This document shows positions 16,386 through 24,632 of a stretch of 64,000 nucleotides of DNA, piece by piece. Under the pieces are notes generated by a model. The model searched no databases and was not told where the DNA came from. It saw only the letters and a program-made list of their open reading frames with translations. Position 1 is the stretch's first letter. Each line of letters starts with the position of its first letter. Origin of the DNA: Phaeobacter sp. 22II1-1F12B (lineage in GTDB: Bacteria; Pseudomonadota; Alphaproteobacteria; Rhodobacterales; Rhodobacteraceae); assembly GCF_002210165.1 (NCBI RefSeq), contig NZ_AQQP01000004.1, positions 248,001 to 312,000 on the forward strand, written 5' to 3'. Position numbers and translations under genes: made by a program.

Positions 16386-17441
16386 ATGGACCCGGTAGAA
16401 CTACTTAAACCACGCGGCGATGATGCGCCGAGTGGAGAGAATCTCGAATACGACCCGGTATTCGTCGAAATGGAACTGGCCGGGCAACCCGGCGAAGACA
16501 GTCAGTTCGGCGGCGAGGTCGACGATCCCGATTATGGCGAAGTACAGGAGAAGGCGCTTGAGGTGCTGGCCCAGAGCCATGACCTGCGGGCTGCAGTCTA
16601 TCTGGCGGATGCGATCCTGCACAGCGAAGGGTTGAGCGGCTTTGCCGATGTGACGACCTATATTCGCGGCTGTCTGGAAGATCACTGGGCGACCTGCCAT
16701 CCCGAACTGGACGAAGATGACGACGATGATCCCACCATGCGGATCAACACGATCCAGGGGCTTTGCGGCAATCCAGGCGGACAGAGCGGGCCCTCGCCCG
16801 TCTATCGTTCGCTCCAGCGCGCGCCGCTGACCGAAAGCCGCGCCTTTGGCCGGTTGTCCATGCGCGACATCGAAATCGCGGAAGGCAAGCGATCGGCGCC
16901 CGAAGGGGCGCAGAACGTGCCGGATATGGCGACCGTCTCGGCCGCGTTTCAGGACAGCGACGCGGAGAAGCTGAAGGCGCTGCAGGGCGCGTTGAAGACT
17001 GCCGCCGACAATCTCAAGGCCATTTCCAAGGTCTTTGACGAGAATACGCCGGGGCAGGGACCGGAGCTTGATCCGGTGATCAAGCTGGTCATGCAGATGG
17101 GCAAGGCGATTGCCGCCCATGCCGAGGGCGACGCGCCGGAGGAAGCGGCGGACGAGACCGGCGAGAGCGCGGCACCTGCCGATTCCGTTGCTGGCGATTC
17201 TGCCGCCCCGGTTCGGGCCAGTGGTGGCGCGGTCGGCGGAATAAAGTCGCCGACGGACGTGGCCAATGCGCTCGACCGGATCATCGAATACTATCAGAAA
17301 TACGAACCTTCGAGCCCGCTTCCAATTCTTCTGAAGCGGGCAAAACGTTTGGTGAATGCCGATTTCCTTACTGTTATGAAGGACTTGGCGCCTGACGGGA
17401 TGAGCAACGTCAATCTTATTGGCGGGCTCGACGACGATTAA
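16386..17441 (+). CDS. tssA: T6SS protein TssA (ImpA N-terminal domain)
   Basis: From the ATG at 16386 this gives 351 residues. The N-terminal ImpA domain is clear: LLKPRGDDAPSGENLEYDPV, then SHDLRAAVYLADAILHSEGL, then a WATCHPELDEDDDDDP stretch. A variable Ala/Glu-rich middle follows. The C-terminus (LDRIIEYYQKYEPSSPLPIL) is the conserved short tail of one TssA class. TssA organises baseplate and sheath polymerisation. It is the first gene of the rightward operon, 74 bases before tssB. The frame is open upstream to 16311, but the ATG used here has GGGATAG upstream and matches the family start. Confidence 0.92.
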   Translation: MDPVELLKPRGDDAPSGENLEYDPVFVEMELAGQPGEDSQFGGEVDDPDYGEVQEKALEVLAQSHDLRAAVYLADAILHSEGLSGFADVTTYIRGCLEDHWATCHPELDEDDDDDPTMRINTIQGLCGNPGGQSGPSPVYRSLQRAPLTESRAFGRLSMRDIEIAEGKRSAPEGAQNVPDMATVSAAFQDSDAEKLKALQGALKTAADNLKAISKVFDENTPGQGPELDPVIKLVMQMGKAIAAHAEGDAPEEAADETGESAAPADSVAGDSAAPVRASGGAVGGIKSPTDVANALDRIIEYYQKYEPSSPLPILLKRAKRLVNADFLTVMKDLAPDGMSNVNLIGGLDDD

Positions 17442-17515
17442 TTGCGTGGCTGTGACATGGTTCACATACAGCAGCCGTAACCACTGACAGATTAGGGACA
17501 TCAAGGGAGCACGAC

Positions 17516-18025
17516 ATGGCCGGAAGTTCACAGAAATTCATAGCGCGCAACAGAGCGCCTCGCGTACAGATCGAATACGATGTCGAGTTGTACGGCGCAG
17601 AGAAAAAGGTTCAGCTGCCCTTTGTCATGGGCGTCATGAGCGACCTCTCCGGCAAGTCCGAGGTGGAACAGCCCGCGGTTGCCGACCGCAAGTTCCTTGA
17701 GATCGACGTCGACAATTTCGACGACCGGATGAAGTCGATTGCCCCCCGCGCCGCATTCACCGTGCCCAACACGCTGACTGGCGAAGGCAACCTGGCTGTC
17801 GACATCACCTTTGAGAGCATGGACGATTTTTCGCCCGCCGCCATCGCCGCCAAGGTCGAACCGCTGAAGGAGCTGCTTGAGGCACGCACCCAGCTGAGCA
17901 ACCTGATGACCTACATGGACGGCAAGACCGGGGCCGAGACGCTGATCAGCAAGATCATCCAGGACCCGAGCCTTTTGAAAACGCTTGCGGCGCAGCCTGC
18001 GCCCAAAGCTGAAGACGAAGCGTAA
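17516..18025 (+). CDS. tssB: T6SS sheath small subunit TssB (VipA)
   Basis: This 169-residue protein has the complete TssB pattern: QKFIARNRAPRVQIEYDVEL at the N-terminus, LPFVMGVMSDLSG, then FLEIDVDNFDDRM and the C-terminal helix region LSNLMTYMDGKTGAE. TssB pairs with TssC to build the contractile sheath. AAGGGAG precedes the ATG. The N-terminal 160 residues of the giant fusion protein at 28124 are about four-fifths identical to this protein by eye, so a tssB copy was duplicated inside the cluster. tssC follows after 11 bases. Confidence 0.97.
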   Translation: MAGSSQKFIARNRAPRVQIEYDVELYGAEKKVQLPFVMGVMSDLSGKSEVEQPAVADRKFLEIDVDNFDDRMKSIAPRAAFTVPNTLTGEGNLAVDITFESMDDFSPAAIAAKVEPLKELLEARTQLSNLMTYMDGKTGAETLISKIIQDPSLLKTLAAQPAPKAEDEA

Positions 18026-18036
18026 GGGAGGCGATC

Positions 18037-19533
18037 ATGGCTGAAGAACAAGCACAGGTCGAAGCAGGCGCCGGCGCAACGGCATTCGGCTCTTCGGAGT
18101 TCGAGAACCTCCTGCAAAAGGAATTCCGCCCCAAGTCGGACCAGGCCAAGACGGCTGTGGAAAGCGCGGTCAAGACTCTGGCGCAGCAGGCGCTGGCCAA
18201 TACCGCGCTGATCTCGGATGACGCGCTGCGTTCCATCGAGAGCATCGTGGCGGAGATCGACAAGAAGCTGACCGAACAGGTCAACCTGATCCTGCACCAC
18301 GAAGAATTCCAGCAGATGGAAAGCGCGTGGCGCGGTCTGCATTACCTGGTGAACAACACCGAAACCGACGAGATGCTCAAGATCCGCGTGATGAACATCT
18401 CGAAGAAGGAAATGCATAAGACCCTCAAGAAGTTCAAAGGCACGGCCTGGGACCAGTCGCCGATCTTCAAGAAAGTCTACGAAGAGGAATTCGGCCAGTT
18501 CGGTGGCGAACCCTATGGCTCGCTGGTGGCGGATTATCACTTTGACCACAGCCCGCAGGATGTCGAGCTGCTCGGCGAGATGTCCAAGATCGCCGCTTCG
18601 GCCCATGCGCCGCTTATCACCGGTGCCAAGCCGAGCCTGTTCCAGATGGACAGCTGGTCGGAACTTGCCAACCCGCGTGACCTGACCAAGATCTTCCAGA
18701 CGCCGGAATACGCGTCCTGGCGGTCACTGCGCGAGAGCGAGGACTCCAAGTACGTGGGCATGGCGATGCCGCGCTTCCTTGGGCGTCTGCCTTATGGCGC
18801 GAAAACCGATCCGGTCGAGGCGTTTGCCTTTGAAGAAGACACGGACGGTGCGGACAGCAGCAAGTACGGTTGGGTCAACGCGGCCTATGGCATGGCGGTC
18901 AACATCAACCGGTCCTTCAAGGAATACGGCTGGTGTTCGCGGATCCGCGGGATCGAATCCGGCGGTGCGCTGACCAACCTGCCCTCGCACACCTTTGCCA
19001 CCGATGACGGTGGCGTGGATCAGAAATGCCCGACCGAGATCGCCATTGGCGACCGGCGCGAGGCGGAACTTGCCAAGAACGGCATGATGCCCCTGATCCA
19101 CCGTAAAAATTCGGATCTTGCCGCGTTCATCGGCGCCCAGTCGCTGCATAAACCGGCTGAGTATGACGATCCGGATGCGACTGCGAACGCCAACCTGGCA
19201 GCCCGTCTGCCGTACCTGTTCGCGACCTGCCGCTTTGCACATTACCTTAAGTGCATGGTGCGCGACAAAGTTGGTTCGTTCAAAAGTCAGCAGGATATGG
19301 CCAGCTGGTTGCAGGACTGGATCGATCAATACGTCGACTTCAACGCGGATGTCTCGTCAGAACGCGAAAAGGCGAGAAAACCACTCGCCGCGGCAGAAGT
19401 CGTCGTCGAGGAAGTAGAGGGGAACCCCGGCTATTATTCGTCGAAGTTTTATCTCCGCCCTCACTATCAGCTCGAAGGGTTGTCAGTGTCCCTGAGACTG
19501 GTTTCGAAACTGCCTTCGGAAAAGGGAGCGTAA
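18037..19533 (+). CDS. tssC: T6SS sheath large subunit TssC (VipB)
   Basis: This 498-residue TssC of normal length has an early VNLILHHEEFQQMESAWRGL block and FGVLV-equivalent segments (GSLVADYHFDHSPQD). PRFLGRLPYGAKTDPV follows, and the C-terminal sheath domain ends GYYSSKFYLRPHYQLEGLS. It forms the sheath with TssB and is recycled by ClpV. AGGGAGG precedes the ATG. This complete copy contrasts with the TssC-like region of the fusion at 28124-32791, which stops before the C-terminal part. Confidence 0.97.
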   Translation: MAEEQAQVEAGAGATAFGSSEFENLLQKEFRPKSDQAKTAVESAVKTLAQQALANTALISDDALRSIESIVAEIDKKLTEQVNLILHHEEFQQMESAWRGLHYLVNNTETDEMLKIRVMNISKKEMHKTLKKFKGTAWDQSPIFKKVYEEEFGQFGGEPYGSLVADYHFDHSPQDVELLGEMSKIAASAHAPLITGAKPSLFQMDSWSELANPRDLTKIFQTPEYASWRSLRESEDSKYVGMAMPRFLGRLPYGAKTDPVEAFAFEEDTDGADSSKYGWVNAAYGMAVNINRSFKEYGWCSRIRGIESGGALTNLPSHTFATDDGGVDQKCPTEIAIGDRREAELAKNGMMPLIHRKNSDLAAFIGAQSLHKPAEYDDPDATANANLAARLPYLFATCRFAHYLKCMVRDKVGSFKSQQDMASWLQDWIDQYVDFNADVSSEREKARKPLAAAEVVVEEVEGNPGYYSSKFYLRPHYQLEGLSVSLRLVSKLPSEKGA

Positions 19534-19603
19534 TTCAGGGCTCTCGAAGGTTTGACCCCCCAAGAAAAGGCGCAGCGCGCCACCCCATGAAAGGATACAG
19601 AAA

Positions 19604-20101
19604 ATGGAAAATACTTTTATCAAGATCGGTGACATCGACGGCGAATGCACAGAGCATAACCACGAGAAATGGATCCCGGCAAAGACCCTGTCCTGGGAAG
19701 TTACCCGGACGCTGGACATGGACGATCTTGGCACCACGCAGCGCGGCTATGCCAACTCGAGCTTTGGCAAGGTCAGCGTTTCGACCGAGCTGAGCATCGC
19801 TTCGCCCAAGCTGATGCTGGCCGTGGCCGATGGCACCGTGCGCAAGGAAATCACCATCGAGATGTGCCGTTCGGGTGCCAAGTCGACCAAAGGCATGGAG
19901 CCTTACCTCACGTGGAAACTCTTCGACGTCGTGATCGACAAGTACGAAGTCTCTGGCGGTGAAGAGCAGGTGCCGGAAGAGAACTGGGACATGGCCTACC
20001 GTCGCATCGAACTGGTCTACAAGAAAGCCGACCCGAACTCGGGCGAGCTGGGCAAAGGCGGCGACTTCAGCTGGAACCTGCTGACCGGCCAGCAGACCTG
20101 A
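19604..20101 (+). CDS. hcp: T6SS tube protein Hcp (TssD)
   Basis: This 165-residue protein has the Hcp fold signature: IKIGDIDGECTEHNHEKWIP at the N-terminus, a central VSVSTELSIASPKLMLAV, and YEVSGGEEQVPEE near the end. Hcp hexamers stack into the inner tube that is propelled by sheath contraction. It lies 70 bases after tssC, with AAAGGA before the ATG. A strong hairpin with a T-run directly follows it, which should raise hcp transcript level relative to the genes downstream. Confidence 0.96.
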   Translation: MENTFIKIGDIDGECTEHNHEKWIPAKTLSWEVTRTLDMDDLGTTQRGYANSSFGKVSVSTELSIASPKLMLAVADGTVRKEITIEMCRSGAKSTKGMEPYLTWKLFDVVIDKYEVSGGEEQVPEENWDMAYRRIELVYKKADPNSGELGKGGDFSWNLLTGQQT

Positions 20102-20118
20102 GCCTGACATGGCAACCC

Positions 20119-20161
20119 GGTCCGGACCCTGAATTTCGGGGTCCGGACCTTCTGCGTTTTT
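20119..20161 (+). terminator. Intra-operon terminator/attenuator after hcp
   Basis: A perfect 11-bp stem, GGTCCGGACCC / GGGTCCGGACC, with a 9-base loop lies 17 bases after the hcp stop. It is followed 6 bases later by a run of five T (20157-20161). It resembles a rho-independent terminator placed inside the T6SS operon. Partial readthrough would give much hcp and little baseplate mRNA. Confidence 0.7.
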
Positions 20162-20185
20162 GAAAGGCGATTGGATTTGGCGGGC

Positions 20186-21028
20186 ATGACACCGGAAGAA
20201 CATCTCAAAGCGGGCGATCTCGACGCCACCCTTGCGACCCTGCAGGAAAAGGTCCGGTCGAACCCGGCCGATCCCAAGCTGCGGATCTTCCTGTTTCAGC
20301 TGCTTTGCGTTCTGGGCGACTGGAAACGCGCGATCACGCAGCTGAAGCTTTCGGCCGAGATGGACGAATCGGCGACGATGATGGCGCGCACCTATCGCGA
20401 GGCGATCATCTGCGAGGTTTACCGCGAGAAGGTGTTTGCCGGTGAAAAGGAGCCGCTGATCTTTGGCGAGCCGCAGGAGTGGCTGGCCCTGCTGATCGAG
20501 GCGCAGAAGGTTCTGGCGCGGGGCGATGCGCAAAAGGCGGCGGACCTGCGGGCGCGTGCCTTTGACGAAGCGCCCGCCACAAGCGGCGGTGCCGACGGTC
20601 AGGCGTTCGAATGGATCGCGGACGCGGATATGCGACTTGGTCCCGTGCTTGAGGTGATCGTGAACGGGCGGTATTTCTGGTTACCGTTCAATGCGATAGG
20701 CGCGATGGAGATCGAAGCTCCGGGTGATCTGCGCGATGCGGTCTGGACGGCGTCCACGCTGACACTGATGAACGGCGGGCAGGTGCCTGCCCTGATCCCG
20801 ACACGCTATGCGGGGACGACGCAATCGGGGGATGCGTCGTCCAAGCTGGCACGGTCGACTGAATGGCAGGACGTGGGGGCCGAAACATTCGTGGGGATCG
20901 GCCAGCGTCTGCTGACTACGGATCAGGGCGATCTGCCGCTGATGGATCTGCGGCTGTTGCGGATGGACGGGTTCGATCCGTCGGTTCTGGCCACCGAGGA
21001 AACCGGGGACGCCGAAGCCGATGGCTGA
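20186..21028 (+). CDS. tagJ: T6SS accessory protein TagJ (ImpE/SciE family)
   Basis: This 280-residue protein begins MTPEEHLKAGDLDATLATLQ, the family's typical TPR-like start. It continues PADPKLRIFLFQLLCVLGDWKRA and has the C-terminal ImpE domain VIVNGRYFWLPFNAIGAMEI with TRYAGTTQSGD. TagJ binds the TssB N-terminus and is thought to modulate ClpV access to the sheath. TTG codons at 20171 and 20177 lie in frame upstream, the latter with AAAGG at good spacing, so the start may be 3-5 residues earlier. It overlaps tssE by 8 bases. Confidence 0.93.
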   Translation: MTPEEHLKAGDLDATLATLQEKVRSNPADPKLRIFLFQLLCVLGDWKRAITQLKLSAEMDESATMMARTYREAIICEVYREKVFAGEKEPLIFGEPQEWLALLIEAQKVLARGDAQKAADLRARAFDEAPATSGGADGQAFEWIADADMRLGPVLEVIVNGRYFWLPFNAIGAMEIEAPGDLRDAVWTASTLTLMNGGQVPALIPTRYAGTTQSGDASSKLARSTEWQDVGAETFVGIGQRLLTTDQGDLPLMDLRLLRMDGFDPSVLATEETGDAEADG

Positions 21029-21518
21029 CAAGACCCTGTCGGAAAGGCTTCAGCCGTCGCTTCTTGACCGGCTGACCGACGATGCGCCGGGACAGTTGAA
21101 GGAAGCGCGGGATTCGCGGGTGATCGATATTTCGCGGCTGCGCGAGATCATCCAGCGCGACCTGTCCTGGCTGCTGAACACGGCCAATCTCGGACATGAA
21201 TTCGACGAGGAAAAATACCCGAACGTGGCGAGATCGGTGCTGAATTACGGGCTGAGCGAGGTATCGGGCGAGTATTCGACGACCGACCGGGCCGAGATGA
21301 TCCGCCGGTCGATCGCGCGGGCCATTTCGATCCACGAGCCGCGCATCGTGCCCGGTTCGATAGACGTGACAATCAACCCGGACGAAAAGACCAGCAACAT
21401 GACCGTGGCGCTGGTGATCCGGGCGGACATGTGGGCGCAGCCCCTGCCGATGGAACTGTACCTGCGCAGCGAGGTCGATGTGACCACGGGCGAAGTGAAG
21501 ATGGAACGGAGAAGCTAG
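21021..21518 (+). CDS. tssE: T6SS baseplate protein TssE (gp25-like)
   Basis: The 165 residues show the phage T4 gp25/lysozyme-like baseplate pattern: LLDRLTDDAPG at the N-terminus, IIQRDLSWLLNTANLG with the conserved RDLxxLLNT, then YPNVARSVLNYGL and a C-terminal beta region (MELYLRSEVDVTTGEVKME). TssE starts sheath assembly at the baseplate. It overlaps tagJ by 8 bases and is followed by tssF after 4 bases, so expression is translationally coupled. Confidence 0.95.
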   Translation: MADKTLSERLQPSLLDRLTDDAPGQLKEARDSRVIDISRLREIIQRDLSWLLNTANLGHEFDEEKYPNVARSVLNYGLSEVSGEYSTTDRAEMIRRSIARAISIHEPRIVPGSIDVTINPDEKTSNMTVALVIRADMWAQPLPMELYLRSEVDVTTGEVKMERRS

Positions 21519-21522
21519 GCGC

Positions 21523-23397
21523 ATGGATACGCGGCTCATGAAGCATTACGAGGCCGAACTCATGTACCTGCGGGACATGGGCGCCGAGTTTGCCGAAGCC
21601 TACCCCAAGATCGCCTCGCGCCTTGGCATGGAGGGGGTCGAGGTTCTTGACCCCTATGTGGAACGGCTGCTTGAGGGCGTCGCGTTCCTGTCGGCGCGGG
21701 TCCAGCTTGAGCTGGAACTGCAATACCCGGCCTTTACCAGCAACCTGCTGGAAATCGTCTATCCGCATTACCTTGCGCCGACCCCGTCGATGATGATCGC
21801 CGCTTTTGAACCGGATATCACGAATTCGGCGGTCAAGACGGGTTACGTGCTGCCGCGCCATACGGTGCTGCGCTCGCGCCTGTCCGAGGGCGAGCATACC
21901 CCTTGCGAATTCCGCACCGCTGCCGATCTGGCGCTCTGGCCGATTGAAATCGCCGAGGCCGAGTATATCGACAGCCGGGGCGAGCTGGTCGCGGCGGGTG
22001 TCGCGGTGCATCCCGAAGCGCGGGCCGGGGTGCGTCTGCGCCTGCGGCGCACCGACGGGGAAAAGATTTCGGCCCTCAAGATGGACGAGCTGGTCATTCA
22101 CATGAACGGCGGTTCGGGCAATAACTGGGCCTTGCTGGAGTTGTTCTGCACCCGTTCGGTCGGGCTTTGCGGGCGGTCGACGGATCGTCGGGCCGACTGG
22201 GCGCAACCGCTGAAAGGCGAGGTCGAGCCGCGCGGGTTCGAACCCGAAGAGGCGCTGTTGCCGACTCCGCGCCGGTCCTTTGATGGCTACCGGCTGTTGC
22301 AGGAATATTTCGCGATGCCCGAACGGTTCCTGTTCGTGGCGCTGAAAGGGCTGCGCCCCGCGCTTGAGCGGGCGACGGGCAGCGATGTGGATATCTATAT
22401 CCTGCTGAACGAACCCCGCCGCGATATCGGGCCGATGGTGGTGCCCGAGGCCTTTACGCTGCATGCGGTTCCCGCGATCAACCTGTTTCCGAAACGTTGC
22501 GACCGCGTGCAGATCACCTCGCGCGATACGGAGCAGCATGTTGTGCCGAACCGGACGGCGGCGATGGATTTCGAGATTCACACCATCGAGCAGGTCAAAG
22601 GGATCAGCGGCGAAGGCGAGGATGACGTGGAGTTCCGCCCGTTCTATTCGGCGACGGATTTCACGGCGGCGGGGGAATCGCACCCGGCCTATTATTCGAT
22701 CCGTCGGCGCATGCGGCAGCGGTCGGAAAAGGAGCGTCTGCGCGGGGTGCGCACATCATACCTTGGTTCCGAGGTTTACCTGTCGCTGGTCGACCGCAAT
22801 CAGGCGCCCTATGGGGCGGATCTTGAGCAGCTTGCGGTGCGGGCGCTTTGTTCGAACCGCGACCTGCCGATGCTGCTGAGCACGGGCGACGCGGATGTGT
22901 TCCAGCTGCCCGAGGGCGGGCCGGTCAAGTCGATCCGCCTGCCGGTGTCACCGACGCGACCACATCCGACGCTGGCGCAGGGTGACACGGCGTGGCGGCT
23001 GATCAGCCATCTGAGCCTGAATTACCTGTCCATCGTCGAGACCGGAAAGGGCAGCGGCGCCGAGGCGCTGCGCGAGTTGATCGGGATTTACGCGCCGCTG
23101 GGCGACCGCGTCACTGAAAAGCAGCTTGAGGGCGTGGTGAGTGTAAACAGCCGCCCCATCGTGCGCCGGATGAGCGACGAAGTGATGTCGACGGCGGTGC
23201 GCGGGCTCGAAGTGACAATCGGGTTTGATGAAAGTTTTTTCGAAGGGACGAGCGTATTCGTGCTGGGGGCCGTTCTTGAGCGGTTTTTGCGCAAATACGC
23301 CACAATCAACAGTTTCACTGAGACTGTTCTGAAGACGCAGAAACGCGGGGAAATTGCGAGATGGCGACCGGAAAAGGGTCTCGGCCGGATGATCTGA
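21523..23397 (+). CDS. tssF: T6SS baseplate protein TssF
   Basis: This 624-residue protein has the TssF hallmarks. The N-terminus reads MKHYEAELMYLRDMGAEFAE, with YPKIASRLG and DPYVERLLEGVAFLSARVQL. The middle has YPHYLAPTPSM. The C-terminus includes GVVSVNSRPIVRRM and RFLRKYATINSFTET, a region conserved for TssG contact. TssF with TssG and TssK forms the baseplate wedge. The end overlaps the tssG start by 37 bases in another frame. Confidence 0.96.
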   Translation: MDTRLMKHYEAELMYLRDMGAEFAEAYPKIASRLGMEGVEVLDPYVERLLEGVAFLSARVQLELELQYPAFTSNLLEIVYPHYLAPTPSMMIAAFEPDITNSAVKTGYVLPRHTVLRSRLSEGEHTPCEFRTAADLALWPIEIAEAEYIDSRGELVAAGVAVHPEARAGVRLRLRRTDGEKISALKMDELVIHMNGGSGNNWALLELFCTRSVGLCGRSTDRRADWAQPLKGEVEPRGFEPEEALLPTPRRSFDGYRLLQEYFAMPERFLFVALKGLRPALERATGSDVDIYILLNEPRRDIGPMVVPEAFTLHAVPAINLFPKRCDRVQITSRDTEQHVVPNRTAAMDFEIHTIEQVKGISGEGEDDVEFRPFYSATDFTAAGESHPAYYSIRRRMRQRSEKERLRGVRTSYLGSEVYLSLVDRNQAPYGADLEQLAVRALCSNRDLPMLLSTGDADVFQLPEGGPVKSIRLPVSPTRPHPTLAQGDTAWRLISHLSLNYLSIVETGKGSGAEALRELIGIYAPLGDRVTEKQLEGVVSVNSRPIVRRMSDEVMSTAVRGLEVTIGFDESFFEGTSVFVLGAVLERFLRKYATINSFTETVLKTQKRGEIARWRPEKGLGRMI

Positions 23398-24632
23398 GCC
23401 ATCTGGAAAGGTTGGCTGCAGACCCTGAAAAACATCACGTTTTTCAGGCGTTACGTATTTTGGAAGCGGCATACCCCGAGTCTCCGCGACTGGGGGAGAG
23501 CCGCCGTCCGCGCGAAGACCGAATCCGTATCGGCCAAGAGGCCGAACTGGCTTTCCCGCCGTCGACCATCGCTGCTTTTACCCCGCCCGAAGGCAAGCGG
23601 CCGGGGCGGCTGACCAACCGTTTCTTTGGTCTGTTCGGGCCGAACGGGCCGATGCCTCTCCAGATGACGGAATATGTGCGCGACCGGTATCGCAATCACC
23701 GCGACCGCACTATCGTCGCCTTTGTCGATATGCTGATCCACCGCATGGCGGGGCTCTTGTACAAGGCGTGGCGGCAGGGACAGCCGACGGCGAGTTTCGA
23801 CCGGGGCGATGATCCGATGGCGCGCAAAGTGGCGGCGCTGGCCGGGTTCCACGGCACCCATCTGCGCGACCGCGATGCGCTGCCTGATCTGGCCCGGCTG
23901 CACCATGTGGGCCAGTTCGCCCAAAGTGCGCGTAACCCCGAGGGGCTGGTCGCGATCCTGTCGAACTTTTTCCAGGCTCCGGTGCATCTGCAGCAGTTCG
24001 TGGGCAGCTGGCTTGAGCTGGAACCGGATGACCAGTGGCAGTTGGGAGGTCCGGCGCGGCTGGGGCAGTCGACCAGCATCGGCCAGAAGGTCTGGACCCG
24101 GGGAGCCAAGTTCCGCATCCGGATCGGGCCGCTTTCGCTTGAAGAATACCAGCGCCTGCTGCCGGGGGAAGAGTCGCTCGACCGGCTGCAATCGGTGGTG
24201 CGGACCTATGTCGGTGATGCACTGGACTGGGACGTGAACCTGATTTTGGCAGGAGACGACATTCCGCGCGCTTCTCTGGGAGGAACGACACGGCTGGGTC
24301 ACACCAGCTGGATCGCGTCGCGGCGTGACGATGACGAAACCCGCCCGGATGCAGAGGACCTGTTCCTGCATCCCGGCGCAATAGCAGAACAAGGCGGTTC
24401 CACATCCGCCACCATTAGATTGGGAAGGTATTTTTATGACCGAAATCAGCCGGGTATCCCTTTTCGGGAAATTGAACAAACTGGGTTATCAGGCCGTGGA
24501 GGGGGCGACGGTCTTCTGCAAGATGCGCGGCAATCCTTATGTCGAGGTGGTGCACTGGATGCACCAGATCCTGAACGGTCAGGACAGCGACATGCACCGG
24601 ATCATCGATCATTACGACCTGGACCCCGGTAA
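23361..24632 (+). CDS. tssG: T6SS baseplate protein TssG, with unusual C-terminal overrun into clpV
   Basis: The first about 345 residues are typical TssG: HHVFQALRILEAAYPESPRL, NRFFGLFGPNGPMPLQMTEY, RHRD-type HRDRTIVAFVDMLIHR, FQAPVHLQQFVGSWL and a final TTRLGHTSWIAS. TssG proteins usually end about there. In this sequence no in-frame stop occurs until 24632, so the frame runs 197 bases into clpV and adds about 75 residues of low-quality, Gly/Arg-rich text. A shift of one or two bases near 24370 would end the protein at a TAG at about 24383 or 24416. Either this is a real readthrough tail or there is a 3' frameshift (biological or sequencing). Confidence 0.9.
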   Translation: MATGKGSRPDDLSHLERLAADPEKHHVFQALRILEAAYPESPRLGESRRPREDRIRIGQEAELAFPPSTIAAFTPPEGKRPGRLTNRFFGLFGPNGPMPLQMTEYVRDRYRNHRDRTIVAFVDMLIHRMAGLLYKAWRQGQPTASFDRGDDPMARKVAALAGFHGTHLRDRDALPDLARLHHVGQFAQSARNPEGLVAILSNFFQAPVHLQQFVGSWLELEPDDQWQLGGPARLGQSTSIGQKVWTRGAKFRIRIGPLSLEEYQRLLPGEESLDRLQSVVRTYVGDALDWDVNLILAGDDIPRASLGGTTRLGHTSWIASRRDDDETRPDAEDLFLHPGAIAEQGGSTSATIRLGRYFYDRNQPGIPFREIEQTGLSGRGGGDGLLQDARQSLCRGGALDAPDPERSGQRHAPDHRSLRPGPR

